From an uncultured Solirubrobacterales bacterium (GTDB lineage Bacteria; Actinomycetota; Thermoleophilia; Solirubrobacterales; 70-9): a stretch of 64,000 nucleotides of DNA. This document shows positions 37,064-47,220 of the stretch, one piece after another. Location: NCBI GenBank assembly GCA_903939845.1, contig CAJAIJ010000057.1, positions 172,129-236,128 of the forward strand, given 5' to 3'. The position numbers and the translations under genes were made by a program. Position 1 is the first letter of the stretch. Each line of letters starts with the position of its first letter. Under the pieces are notes generated by a model that was not told where the DNA came from, ran no database searches, and was given only the letters and a program-made list of their open reading frames with translations.

Positions 37064-38328
37064 CGAAAGGTTTCGGGGTCGGGGATGCTGACCCGAGGCT
37101 CCGTTCCGGTCAGCTCGGCAACACAGAGTTCCGATGCCAGCGGGGCCGTGGTCAACTTTCCTCCGTTCACCGACCACCAACCGCCCCGTTGGTCGACTTC
37201 CGCGGCTCGCCGGGCGTGAAGGCCACTGTCGGCCTCGTCGATGTCGACACTGCCCTCCCCGACGATCCAGGCTCCACCGAAGTCGACTACTTCCAGTCCC
37301 TCGAGGGAAGGGATGATTTCGGCCAGGCCTTCGAGCGTGGCCTCGGCTACACCCCGGTCGGGATCGGTTCCGGCAGATGGCGTGTCCCCGATGAAGGTCC
37401 GGGCTGCGGGATACCAACTCACGTAGATGTCGCCGTTCGGCCATGGCACGAGATCGCCATAAGGACCCTGAACCAGTGTGATCGGGACGAGCTCGACCGT
37501 GGTCGCCCCTCTCGCCAGAACCTGGTGCTTGATCCGGTAGCAGGCCGTCGGAGCTTCGCCCAGTGCCTGGCGATCCAGTTCGAGTCGGTTCTCCCAGGAA
37601 CAGTTGAGGACCGTATCTGCCTCGATGACATAGGGGCCGGCCCCGGAACCGATCTCGAGCGAGAACCCCGAGCCGTTCGGTTCGACCCCGTTGACGACCA
37701 CACCGGTGTCGACCTCGACGAGGGGGTTCGAGGCGATCGCCCTCGTAAGCCAGTCACACAGAGCCCTCGGGTCCACCGATCGCTCCGGGGTCGAGAACCA
37801 GTCGCCCGAAAGGTCCCCGGCCAGGAGTGGATGGCTGCCGTGATGGCGAACGGGCTCGACCCGTGCAGAGCTACCGAGGTAGTTGTCGCCGAGCTCGCTG
37901 GAGGCGGCCTCGATCATCGAAGCGACCTCTTCGTAATGCCTGCCGAGAGCATCGGAATCTGCGAGGCCCGCGTCCACGACGCAGTAGTCGAAGCCCTCCG
38001 AGCAGTTGGAGGCCCAATCGACCTCGCCACACCAACTCTCGATCAGGTCCGAGAAGGTGAGGGCTCCTTCCACCATCCTCCGGGCGGTCGCTCCCGTGTT
38101 GTCCAGCGCATAGACGAACCCGAGGTGGACCTTTCCCTCGTTGCGATAGCTCGCTCCCCGGAGAATCCTCTCGCCCCGCTCGAGAATCCGACTGCGAATG
38201 CCCCGCTCGGCGAGCGCCAGGGCAGCGGTGACCCCCTGGATCCCCCCGCCGATGATCGAGACCTCTTCGGTAGATCCGCTTCGAATCACTACTGCAGGCC
38301 TTTCGGCATCTCCTGTCCCCGGGGTCAT
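37060..38328 (-). CDS. FAD-dependent oxidoreductase (DAO family)
   Basis: VSIIGGGIQGVTAALALAERGIRSRILERGERILRGASYRNEGKVHLGFVYA. ATGA overlap with the PP-loop gene. Confidence 0.85.
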   Translation of the reverse strand: MTPGTGDAERPAVVIRSGSTEEVSIIGGGIQGVTAALALAERGIRSRILERGERILRGASYRNEGKVHLGFVYALDNTGATARRMVEGALTFSDLIESWCGEVDWASNCSEGFDYCVVDAGLADSDALGRHYEEVASMIEAASSELGDNYLGSSARVEPVRHHGSHPLLAGDLSGDWFSTPERSVDPRALCDWLTRAIASNPLVEVDTGVVVNGVEPNGSGFSLEIGSGAGPYVIEADTVLNCSWENRLELDRQALGEAPTACYRIKHQVLARGATTVELVPITLVQGPYGDLVPWPNGDIYVSWYPAARTFIGDTPSAGTDPDRGVAEATLEGLAEIIPSLEGLEVVDFGGAWIVGEGSVDIDEADSGLHARRAAEVDQRGGWWSVNGGKLTTAPLASELCVAELTGTEPRVSIPDPETFR

Positions 38329-38443
38329 CGGGTGGTGAGGCTACCCACTCGGCCGCCCCGGCCGGGGCGCCAGAGGTGAGAGTTCCGAGCCAGAGATCAC
38401 GCCCTGGCCCGGAACACCCGGTCGACGCATGCCGTCGAGCGAA

Positions 38444-38992
38444 CTACTCGCCAGCGATGTTGGCGGCCTGGTCGAGGCCCATCTCGAGCTCGGCGACGGC
38501 CTTGTCGACGTCGCCCTTGTCGATCGCCTTGCTGGCCTTGCGGGTCGCCTTGTCGAGGGCCGAATCGATGTCGGTCGAGACGGCATCTACCGCCACGGCG
38601 ATGATTGCGGCCTCGCCATCATCGAGCTGTTCGCCGAGTTCGCGGAGGTCCTTGCGGGATGCACCACCGGCGAAGTGTCCTACCGCCCCCAGAACCACGC
38701 CGCCGACGGCAGCATCCACGGCCATCGCTCCGAGCACGGCAACGCCGGCCGGCGGGAAGATCGCCCCCACGATCGCGCCTCCTACGACACCGACCCCCGC
38801 CGCAACCTTGCCGGCATGGGTGGACTGGTGGGTATGGATCCTGCCGTTCTCATCCTTGCTGACGATCGCCGCCGTGAGGTCCCTTATCTCCCCCTCGGAC
38901 TTGATCTCCTTCAGGCCCTCGAAGTCGGCAAGGGCATCGTCGAGCGACGGGTAGGCCGCCACGTAGGCGAGGTAAGTCTTGTCTGCGTTCAC
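38444..38992 (-). CDS. DUF1269-like glycine-zipper-containing protein
   Basis: GTG start after GGAGGAG; VAAGVGVVGGAIVGAIFPPAGVAVLGAMAVDAAVGG. Confidence 0.7.
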   Translation of the reverse strand: MNADKTYLAYVAAYPSLDDALADFEGLKEIKSEGEIRDLTAAIVSKDENGRIHTHQSTHAGKVAAGVGVVGGAIVGAIFPPAGVAVLGAMAVDAAVGGVVLGAVGHFAGGASRKDLRELGEQLDDGEAAIIAVAVDAVSTDIDSALDKATRKASKAIDKGDVDKAVAELEMGLDQAANIAGE

Positions 38993-39144
38993 TGTTACTC
39001 CTCCTGGATCGAACTGCGGGTCCCCGGATCACCGGGGCTGGTTCGAGCGTAGGGAATCCGGAGCCCGTACGTGGCAGGTTGTGGTGAAACTCCTGCTCAA
39101 AGCGGTCGAGCATTACTTCGGTCGGGCGCCCGTACAATCGCGAG

Positions 39145-40296
39145 GTGAACTCGAAGTCGGATGAGTCCGGACGGCCGGAGACCGGGAGGGGAGGATCGGC
39201 GGCCCCGGGAGGCGAGGTCGTTCGAGTCGCGTTCTTCTCACCGGAGACAAGGGACCTGAAGGCAACGCAGACATGGTGTGAGCTGCCTGCCCGGAGGGGC
39301 TCGGATGTCGGCCTGGAGGGTGTTTCATATTCAGCCCCTCTTCCCGGTCTGGTCGATCGACTCTGGCGACTTTGGGCCAGGACCCACCAACTGGGCAGGG
39401 TGCTCTGGGGGGTCTACTGGTTTGTCGTCTTCCTTCCCGTGAGAATCGTCCAGATCGCCGGCGTACGCCGGTTCGACGTGGTTTTCATCCAGAGAACGAT
39501 GTTCAGGGAGAAATCACCTCCGATCCTCGAATGGTTCGTCTCACGCCTCCTTCGCAGGCCGATGGTTCTCCACATCGACGACACGCTATGGCTGAAGGTC
39601 CCGCGCAGACACGTCGAAAGACGGTGTCGCCTGGCCGATCTGGTCATTACCGGCAACGACCAGACGGCGGACTTCATTCGTTCGGCGGGCGGGTCGGTCC
39701 GAATGGTCGAATATGGCCTCGATCCCGATCTCTACGCCGAAAAGCAACATCGCGGCACCCGGGGGCTAACGGTAGGCCTGACGAAGACCGGTGGCGATCT
39801 CTTCCCCGACGAAATCGCCGGGGCAGTCGCTCGGGCCTGTGCCGAAACCGGCTCTCGCTTCGTCCACCGTGGGGGCCCGGTCCGGCCCGAGGTCCCGGCC
39901 CTCGACTCGATCATGGAATGGTCACCATGGGACGAGAGTGACCAGACGTCGTTCTTCTCCGATTTCGACGTCGCGATCTGCCCCCTCGTCGATGACGAGG
40001 GGACTCGGGGCAAGGAGACCTTCAAGATCAAGGAATACATGGCGGCCGGGCTGCCCCAGGTTCTCTCCCCGGTCGGCTACGGCCTGAAGGTAATCGACGA
40101 CGGGGTCGAGGGTTTTTTCGCCGAGTCGCCGGAAGAATGGTTCGATCGCCTGACCCTTCTCCTGGGTGACCCGGAACTTCGGAGCCGGATGGGGTCGGCC
40201 GCGCGGCGACGTATAGAGGCCGACTACCGATTCGAGAAGATGCTGGAAGGACTGGCCGACGTCTGTAGGGAGGCCGCTCGGGGCGGGGCTGGCTAG
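39145..40296 (+). CDS. Glycosyltransferase (GT-B fold)
   Basis: GTG start; KETFKIKEYMAAGLPQVLSPVGYGLKVIDDGVEGFFAESPEEWFDRL. Confidence 0.8.
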   Translation: MNSKSDESGRPETGRGGSAAPGGEVVRVAFFSPETRDLKATQTWCELPARRGSDVGLEGVSYSAPLPGLVDRLWRLWARTHQLGRVLWGVYWFVVFLPVRIVQIAGVRRFDVVFIQRTMFREKSPPILEWFVSRLLRRPMVLHIDDTLWLKVPRRHVERRCRLADLVITGNDQTADFIRSAGGSVRMVEYGLDPDLYAEKQHRGTRGLTVGLTKTGGDLFPDEIAGAVARACAETGSRFVHRGGPVRPEVPALDSIMEWSPWDESDQTSFFSDFDVAICPLVDDEGTRGKETFKIKEYMAAGLPQVLSPVGYGLKVIDDGVEGFFAESPEEWFDRLTLLLGDPELRSRMGSAARRRIEADYRFEKMLEGLADVCREAARGGAG

Positions 40297-41273
40297 GCGT
40301 CGAGGTCCGGAGGGAGGGACCGGGCGTTTGCCCGATACCACTCGACCGTTTCGGCGATCCCCTCCCTCAGGCCGACTCGGGCCTCGAATCCGATCGTCTC
40401 CCGCGCCCGTTCGACATCGAGGTACCGGGCCATCTGCCCGTCTGGTCGACTCGGGTCCCAGACGATCTCGCCATCGAATCCGACCACTTCGGCAACCATC
40501 GAGGCGAGATCCCTTATGCGGGTTTCGACCCCGTTACCGACATTGAAAGGCCTTTCCACCCGATCGACTTCGGCCCCCAGGATGACGGCCCGGGCCGCAT
40601 CAGCAACGTGCAGGAACTCACGCGAGGGCTTGCCGCTCCCCCACAGCACGACCTCTCGGTCTCCCCGATCAGAAGCCTCGATGAATTTCCGGATCATCGC
40701 CGGGATGACATGGGAATCCTCGAGATCGAAGCTGTCACCCGGTCCGTAGAGATTCGCCACGATCGGGACTCTGGAATCGAGTCCCCACTGCCGACGGTAG
40801 GCGTCGGAGAGGGTCACCAACATCCTCTTGGCGATCCCGTAAGGGGCATTCGTCCCCTCGGGGTATCCGGAGAAGAGCTCGTCTTCCCGAAACGGCACGG
40901 ATGCCTCCCCGGGATAGGCACAGACCGAGCACACTGCAACCAGACGATCGACTTCGCCGATCCGGCAGGCCTCGAAGACATTGATTCCCATCTGGACGTT
41001 GTCCCGGATCAGGGGCCCGGGACTTCGCTGGTTGTAGCCGATGCCTCCGACGTTTGCGGCAAGGTGGATCACTACCGAAGATCTCTCGACTGCCGCGGTT
41101 GCTTCCTCCGGTCTGGTCAGGTCGAAATCGGCCGTCCCCAACGCCCTGACCTCGGCGCCGACGGACCTGAGCTGTTGACAGACCGACTCTCCGAGGAAGC
41201 CCGTTCCCCCGGTGACCGTAACCTTCCGATCGACCCAGAAGGATTGCGAGGGATTGCCCGATCGGGTGCCCAT
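40293..41273 (-). CDS. fcl: NAD-dependent epimerase (GDP-L-fucose synthase-like)
   Basis: KVTVTGGTGFLGESVCQQLRSVGAEV; AANVGGIGYNQRSPGPLIRDNVQMGINVFEACR; adjacent to gmd. Confidence 0.85.
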   Translation of the reverse strand: MGTRSGNPSQSFWVDRKVTVTGGTGFLGESVCQQLRSVGAEVRALGTADFDLTRPEEATAAVERSSVVIHLAANVGGIGYNQRSPGPLIRDNVQMGINVFEACRIGEVDRLVAVCSVCAYPGEASVPFREDELFSGYPEGTNAPYGIAKRMLVTLSDAYRRQWGLDSRVPIVANLYGPGDSFDLEDSHVIPAMIRKFIEASDRGDREVVLWGSGKPSREFLHVADAARAVILGAEVDRVERPFNVGNGVETRIRDLASMVAEVVGFDGEIVWDPSRPDGQMARYLDVERARETIGFEARVGLREGIAETVEWYRANARSLPPDLDA

Positions 41274-41275
41274 CG

Positions 41276-42268
41276 TCAGGCTACTCCCGGTGTGATCCCT
41301 ACCGCCTCGAGGTCGGCATCCACCATCAGTGCAACCAGCTCCTCGAACCCGACCTCGGACTCCCACCCGATCTCCCGTCGGGCTTTCGAGGCATCTCCCC
41401 GGAGGTCGTCAACCTCGGCCGGACGGAAGTAACGCTCGTCGATCTCGACGTGTTCTGCCGGATCGAGTCCGACCCGGCCGAAGGCGATCTCGACCGCCTC
41501 CCGAACGGAGTGGCTCTCTCCCGTGGCGATCACGAAGTCATCAGGCCGGTCGAGCTGGAGCATCCGCCACATGGCTTCGACGTACTCGGGGGCATAGCCC
41601 CAGTCTCTGCGAGCATCGAGATTGCCCAGGAAGAGCGTCTGCTCGAGGCCGGCCCTGATACGGGCCGCCGCTCTGGTGACCTTCCTGATCACGAAGGTCT
41701 CACCCCGCCTTGGCGACTCGTGATTGAACAGGATCCCATTCACGGCGAAAAGGCCATATGCCTCGCGGTAATTGATGGTGGTCCAGTAAGCGGCCGCCTT
41801 GGCTACGGCATACGGGCTGCGCGGGCGCAGAGGGGTCTGCTCCGACTGGGGCGCCGGGGCCGAGCCGTAAATCTCCGAAGACGACGCCTGGTAGAAGCGG
41901 GTCTCGATACCCGAGTCCCTGATCGCCTCGAGCATCCGAAGCGTTCCCATGCCCGAGATGTCGAGCGTGTATTCAGGGATGTCGAACGAAACCCGAACAT
42001 GGGACTGGGCACCGAGGTGGTAGATCTCGTCGGGAGCGATGTCGTGGACAAGCCTGGTCAGGACGACCGGATCGGCAAGATCGCCGTAATGAGTGAAGAA
42101 CTTGGTCCCGGGTTCGTGGGGGTCCCGGTAGAGGTGCTCGATCCGGCCGGTGTTGAAGGTCGAAGCACGCCTGATCACGCCATGGACCTCGTAGCCCTTG
42201 TCGAGGAGCAGCTCGGCGAGATATGAACCGTCCTGTCCTGTGACACCGGTGATCAGTGCCTTCTTCAT
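41276..42268 (-). CDS. gmd: GDP-mannose 4,6-dehydratase
   Basis: [58 protein letters not shown]. Confidence 0.95.
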   Translation of the reverse strand: MKKALITGVTGQDGSYLAELLLDKGYEVHGVIRRASTFNTGRIEHLYRDPHEPGTKFFTHYGDLADPVVLTRLVHDIAPDEIYHLGAQSHVRVSFDIPEYTLDISGMGTLRMLEAIRDSGIETRFYQASSSEIYGSAPAPQSEQTPLRPRSPYAVAKAAAYWTTINYREAYGLFAVNGILFNHESPRRGETFVIRKVTRAAARIRAGLEQTLFLGNLDARRDWGYAPEYVEAMWRMLQLDRPDDFVIATGESHSVREAVEIAFGRVGLDPAEHVEIDERYFRPAEVDDLRGDASKARREIGWESEVGFEELVALMVDADLEAVGITPGVA

Positions 42269-43035
42269 GGTCGACCGGCCCCCTGAGGGGAACCGTCTTG
42301 AGTACGGACGAAGAGTCCATCGACCTGAAGTAGTTCGCCCGAGTCCGGATCACGAAAACCGTCGCCGAAGGCGACCGGAACGAACCCGTGACCCCTGATC
42401 TGGTCCGCCACCTCACCCCAGAGAGGCTGGTTTTCGTAAAGCGGGACCAATGACAGTTCGAGCTCGACACCCACGACCTCGTCGCGGTCCAGCGTTTCGC
42501 CAGCCCCCTTCAGGACTTCTGCCTCGAATCCCTGGACATCGACCTTCAGCAGGGCTGCCGAGCATTTCGCGACGTAGGACTCGACGGGGCGATCGAGGGG
42601 CACGACATCGACGGACTCCCGTCCGATCGTTGCCGACGACGGTGCCGCCTTCACATGCCGATCGAGCATCGGCAGAAAGGACGAGCTTGCGCCGTTGCCG
42701 GCGATGTTGATTTCCATCCGGCCGTGCTCCGGTCCGACCGCTGTCCGAACCACGTGCCAGTCGGGATCGCGAGAAGAAACCTCGGACAGCACAGAAAAGG
42801 CCGACGAAAGGGGCTCTATGGAAACCACCGGCCCGCGGTAGCCGGACTCCCTCAGGCCCCGAACGTACTGGCCCTCGTTCGCTCCAACATCGATGACCAG
42901 ATCGACTCCGGCCTGCTCCATCAAGTTGGCCCGATGGGCTTCCAGATCGACGTTCGGAGACCACCTGCGGAGGTCCAGGCCCAGACGGTGCAGGGGTCGG
43001 TTCAGCAGGCGTCTGGTCCGTCCCGGAAGTCCCAC
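42265..43035 (-). CDS. FkbM-family methyltransferase
   Basis: GTG start; [58 protein letters not shown] overlap with gmd. Confidence 0.88.
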   Translation of the reverse strand: MGLPGRTRRLLNRPLHRLGLDLRRWSPNVDLEAHRANLMEQAGVDLVIDVGANEGQYVRGLRESGYRGPVVSIEPLSSAFSVLSEVSSRDPDWHVVRTAVGPEHGRMEINIAGNGASSSFLPMLDRHVKAAPSSATIGRESVDVVPLDRPVESYVAKCSAALLKVDVQGFEAEVLKGAGETLDRDEVVGVELELSLVPLYENQPLWGEVADQIRGHGFVPVAFGDGFRDPDSGELLQVDGLFVRTQDGSPQGAGRP

Positions 43036-43075
43036 GGCGGCGACGCTACCACTCGAATGGCTGCGGGCAGGCGCC

Positions 43076-43981
43076 TCAGTTATCGCGAGAGGCGTAGCTC
43101 GAACCGTTCGAACCGTTCGAGCCGCCCCACTCCTCCTCGAAGTCGATGATCTCCCGCTGCTCGGCAGAGGTTTCGACTTCCGAGAGGATCTCGGTGGGAG
43201 GAGCCTCGACATCGACCTGGATCTCGACCTTGCGGCCGAGGACGACCGAGGCCGAGTCCCGCCGGACCACGCCGTAGCGGTCCCAGAGCTGACCGAGAGC
43301 CTTGACGGCGATCCCGGGAGGGCCGTCGAGCTGCTTGACGAACTCGGCGTCTTCGGGTGCATCGAGGCGGAAAGATGTGACCTCGAAGGGCTTCTCGGAA
43401 CCCATGCCGTAGCTCAAACCGACCGCACGCCGGGCAGTTGCCTCGCGGTGCCAGGAGAAGTCGAGGTATCCGTATCCGACCCCGTCGGGGATCGCCTTGT
43501 CGGCACGAGTCGCCTCATAGACGAAGGCCAGGCGCGGCCACTTCGCCCCGACCATCGTGTCGGAGAACGTGAAGCCGCGAGAAAGGTTGAGCTCGAAGCC
43601 CTGCTCGGTGTCGGCAAGGCCGTATTCCTCGCCGGAGAGGGACCACTCGAGGAAGTAGCCACGGCGATTGAAACCGATGCTGGAGACGCCGACGCCTACG
43701 GGCTCGCCGTCTTCGTCCCTCATCACGTTGAACCAGGAACCCTCGATGTCGTAGCGGCCGAGGACCAGACGACGGAAGGGTCCGATACGGAGGAACGAAC
43801 CCTCGAAAAGGAGCTTGCCGAGCGCGATCACGACCGCTGCGATCGCGATGCCGGTGATCACCACGAAGGCCTCGGGGAGCCCATCGAAGGAGCCTGCCGA
43901 AGTCAGGGCCACTGCCACTGCGACGGCGATGCCCGTGATTACTGCCAATGCAGAGATCTGTACTTTTCTGAGTCGGTCCAC
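43076..43981 (-). CDS. Two-TM protein with C-terminal Trp-rich beta-strand domain, unknown function
   Basis: Two N-terminal TM helices (ALAVITGIAVAVAVALTS; FVVITGIAIAAVVIALGKLL), then GRYDIEGSWFNVMRDEDGEPVGVGVSSIGFNRRGYFLEWSLSGEEYG. Confidence 0.65.
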   Translation of the reverse strand: MDRLRKVQISALAVITGIAVAVAVALTSAGSFDGLPEAFVVITGIAIAAVVIALGKLLFEGSFLRIGPFRRLVLGRYDIEGSWFNVMRDEDGEPVGVGVSSIGFNRRGYFLEWSLSGEEYGLADTEQGFELNLSRGFTFSDTMVGAKWPRLAFVYEATRADKAIPDGVGYGYLDFSWHREATARRAVGLSYGMGSEKPFEVTSFRLDAPEDAEFVKQLDGPPGIAVKALGQLWDRYGVVRRDSASVVLGRKVEIQVDVEAPPTEILSEVETSAEQREIIDFEEEWGGSNGSNGSSYASRDN

Positions 43982-44134
43982 CTGATGCCCCTTGCCGTGT
44001 GCGCGGGTCTCATCCAGAGTCCCGGGTTTACTTGCCTGCCCTTCAGGTTGGCAGGCCGCGAGTACCGGCAAGCACCGGGGGGTGGATCCGAAACCGATCT
44101 TTCACCGCCCTCGCCCATCCGGGCCCGGAAACGC

Positions 44135-45040
44135 TCAGGGGTGTTCTTCGAGCCGATCCTCGATCACTGCTGCGATCTCGCCCGGGGTTTCGAGGTGAGC
44201 CGCATGGCCGCCACCGTAGGAAATGGCCCTCCCCCCGATCCGCCCCGCAAAGGCCTCGGCGCTCTCGGGGTCGGTGACGGGACTCTTCTCGCCGAACAGG
44301 ACGACCGGCTCGACCTTCGACCCGGGTGGACCGGTCTGCCCGTCCGGATCTCCCGTCAGCTCCAGCCCGGCCAAGAGGGTCTCCCGGTCGGCCGCCATCA
44401 GTGAATTGGCGTTTGCCACGAGATCGGCCTCCCCGAGGTCTCCGGTAAGGGGGTTCTCCCGCATCAGCTCGATCGCCTCTTCGAGATCGGGCGCGTAATA
44501 GATCGCCGTGAGCTTGCGGATCGCCTCGTCCCTGGGTACCGAAAGCGATCGGGCCATCCGTCGTCCAAGGTCCTCCAGGCCGACGGCATCCACGACCGAC
44601 CTCACGACCGAGCGGACCCTCTGCCTGCCGGAGCCTCCCTTGCTCGCCCACCTGAAGAGAGGACCGTAGGTCAGCGGGGGGTCGACGAGGATCAGCTCCG
44701 AGACCATCCCGGGTCTCGTCCTCCAGAGCTCCATCGCGACCCAGCATCCGAACGAGAACCCGGCCAGGGCCAACGGTCCTTCCTCGTCGAGCAGTGGCAG
44801 GAGATCGGAGGCGAAGGCCTCTACCGTGACCGGCAGTGAGGCCTCGGAGGCTCCGTGTCCCCTCAGGTCCGGGGCGACGATCGACCGGCCAGCGTCCATC
44901 CGGGAGATCAGGCGAGAGAAGTCCTCCGACCTCGATCCGAGGCCGTGGATCAGCAGGAGGTCAGCCGGGCCGCTGCCCGATCGCTCGACATGGATCAAAG
45001 GACCGTCTGAAGCGGGAGCACCATTCACTATCGTCAGCAT
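44135..45040 (-). CDS. Alpha/beta hydrolase
   Basis: LLLIHGLGSRSEDFSRLI, APDLRGHGAS, LAGFSFGCWVAMEL nucleophile elbow (GFSFG). Confidence 0.88.
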   Translation of the reverse strand: MLTIVNGAPASDGPLIHVERSGSGPADLLLIHGLGSRSEDFSRLISRMDAGRSIVAPDLRGHGASEASLPVTVEAFASDLLPLLDEEGPLALAGFSFGCWVAMELWRTRPGMVSELILVDPPLTYGPLFRWASKGGSGRQRVRSVVRSVVDAVGLEDLGRRMARSLSVPRDEAIRKLTAIYYAPDLEEAIELMRENPLTGDLGEADLVANANSLMAADRETLLAGLELTGDPDGQTGPPGSKVEPVVLFGEKSPVTDPESAEAFAGRIGGRAISYGGGHAAHLETPGEIAAVIEDRLEEHP

Positions 45041-45045
45041 TTCGC

Positions 45046-46281
45046 ATGGGGGTCCTCTTTTGCATCTCGGGAATCGGTTCGGGCCACGTCAGCCGGTGCA
45101 GACCGTTCATCGAGGCACTTTCGGCCCAGGGCCACCAATGCTCGGCTGCCGTCACGGGATACAGGGCGGGAAGCCTCCTCGAGCACATCTGTCCGGTATC
45201 GATACCGCCGCCCGAATACCGGGATCGGGTCGCACCTCCTTCGGGATCGCTCCCTCCCTACATGGTGATTCCGAATCTCGATGCCGTGTTCAGCGCATAC
45301 CAGCGGGACGCAGCCGACGGCCTCGACGCGACGCTGGACTTCTTCGAGGAAGTGATCGAACGGGAGAGACCCGATCTGGTGGTCGTCGACCAGGTGATGG
45401 GGCCGGCGGCCCTGGCCAGGGCACGCGGGATACCCGTGGTCCAGGTGACCCATCCCCCGTTCCTGCCCGGATACGGGTCGTGGATGAAGTGGACGGACGG
45501 CATCGACTCCCGGATCGTGGTCCCGCCGATTGGGGAAATCCTCGAGGAGGCCTTCGGGGCCAGAGGCATGGAGACTCCCACGGTCGATGACCTGTTCGAC
45601 GGTGACCTCATCCTGATCCCCGGACATCCCGATCTCGGGACCTGCGAGAAGGCGCTCCATGTGAGGCCCGATCGACTGCCAGACCCGGCGCATGTCGGGA
45701 TAAATCAGTCCGGGCCACCGATCGCTCTCAGCTATCTCAGCTTTCTCGCCCGACTGCTCGGTGAAGGGGTCGTGCGCGGGATCCGCGATGCCGGATGCCG
45801 GGCCATCCTTATCGACGGGACAAACTACGGCCTGCCCGGAGGGCTGGCCGATGATCCCGGGGTGGACAGATTGGGCCGGGTTCCGATCGATGATCTCTGG
45901 GAGCGAGCGTCGGTGATCGTCCACGGGGGAGGGTCCGGGATCGCCCAGGAGGCCCTCGCGGCCGGGGTGCCCCAGATCGCGATACCGAGGAACACCGAGC
46001 AGGAAACCACCGCCAGGAAAATCGAGGAGTTCGGGGCCGGCCGGTTCGTCCCCGTTTCCACCGGCCAGCTCGAGATCGTCGAACTGTCGGGAGGGGTGAG
46101 GACCCTGGGCCTGCCTTCGGTCGAGAACCTGGCTGAGCGTGTCACGACCGCAGCGGGCGAGCTGCTCGCCGATGATGAGGCGATCCCGGCCGCGCTCGAG
46201 AAGGGCAAGGAGCTGAGGTCCCTGCCAACGGCCGGAGAGGTAGTAGCCGTAATCGAGGCCGTGATGGCGGCCCGAAAGTGA
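45046..46281 (+). CDS. MGT/UGT-like glycosyltransferase
   Basis: MGVLFCISGIGSGHVSRCRPFIEALSAQGHQ; WERASVIVHGGGSGIAQEALAAGVPQIAIP. Confidence 0.83.
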   Translation: MGVLFCISGIGSGHVSRCRPFIEALSAQGHQCSAAVTGYRAGSLLEHICPVSIPPPEYRDRVAPPSGSLPPYMVIPNLDAVFSAYQRDAADGLDATLDFFEEVIERERPDLVVVDQVMGPAALARARGIPVVQVTHPPFLPGYGSWMKWTDGIDSRIVVPPIGEILEEAFGARGMETPTVDDLFDGDLILIPGHPDLGTCEKALHVRPDRLPDPAHVGINQSGPPIALSYLSFLARLLGEGVVRGIRDAGCRAILIDGTNYGLPGGLADDPGVDRLGRVPIDDLWERASVIVHGGGSGIAQEALAAGVPQIAIPRNTEQETTARKIEEFGAGRFVPVSTGQLEIVELSGGVRTLGLPSVENLAERVTTAAGELLADDEAIPAALEKGKELRSLPTAGEVVAVIEAVMAARK

Positions 46282-47213
46282 CCGAGACTCCTGCCGAACT
46301 CATGGCGAGGGCCGAATCGACCCGGGCCCGGGAGATCGAGACGACTCCTGCCGGGCCGATCGGACGGCTATACGGAGCCTCCCGTGTCCACAGGCTCTTG
46401 CCGGCACCAATCGCGGTAGGACTGGCTCGTGTGAGGGGTGCATTGGAGTGGCTCCTCGTCCGGTCCAGCCGTGCCGGGGCGGTCGAAGTCGCATCCGCCT
46501 TCCTCGGCCTGCCGGCCGACGACCCCGAGACGAGACGGCTCGGCCGCCGCTACCTGGAGGAGAAGGCAATGCAGAGCGAACTCTCCTGGCGCCCCTGGGC
46601 GGCCCGGGAGATGGAAGTCGAGGGATTGCGCCACCTGAAAGAGGCCGATGCGCGGGGAAAAGGGGTGCTGCTCGCCGGCATGCACTTCGGTCCGATGCTC
46701 TCGGCCCACCTCGCGCTGGCGGCCCGGGGTTTCAAGATCTACCTCTCGGGCGGACACCCTCCCGAGGAAAGCGTGGTCCACGGCTATTCCGGCCTCTGGG
46801 TCAAGACCCAGAACCTCTGGATGGAGCAGGCCGGCAACCGGTGGGTCCACAAGGGAAACTCTTTCGTCGTGCTTCGCGAGGTTCTGCTGCAGGGCGGGAT
46901 CTGCTGGCTCGCCTGGGACACGATCGGACACGACCGGCAGGCGACCTACCTCGGCCGGAAGGTTCGGGTGCAGACCGGGATCGCCCGACTCCACATCGAG
47001 ACGGGAGCCCCGGTCCTGCCCGTGATCGCGCTCAGGCAGGGATGGAGGATGCGCACGGTGATCGGAGCCCCGGTCGAGTTTCCGGAGGGGGCCGGCGAAG
47101 GGGAGATCAACGAAGTGCTCGGCCGGGTCCTGGGAGACCTGGTCTCTCCCGATCTCGCCCAGCTGCACTACCAGAGCGCCGTCCTGTTCGAGCTGGCCGC
47201 TGAGGAGGGATGA
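46278..47213 (+). CDS. LpxL/HtrB-like acyltransferase
   Basis: GKGVLLAGMHFGPMLSAHLAL...GGICWLAWDTIGHDRQATYLGRKVRVQTGIARLHIETGAPVLPVIALRQG. ATGA overlap with the upstream GT. Confidence 0.72.
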   Translation: MTETPAELMARAESTRAREIETTPAGPIGRLYGASRVHRLLPAPIAVGLARVRGALEWLLVRSSRAGAVEVASAFLGLPADDPETRRLGRRYLEEKAMQSELSWRPWAAREMEVEGLRHLKEADARGKGVLLAGMHFGPMLSAHLALAARGFKIYLSGGHPPEESVVHGYSGLWVKTQNLWMEQAGNRWVHKGNSFVVLREVLLQGGICWLAWDTIGHDRQATYLGRKVRVQTGIARLHIETGAPVLPVIALRQGWRMRTVIGAPVEFPEGAGEGEINEVLGRVLGDLVSPDLAQLHYQSAVLFELAAEEG

Positions 47214-47220
47214 AGTCCGG

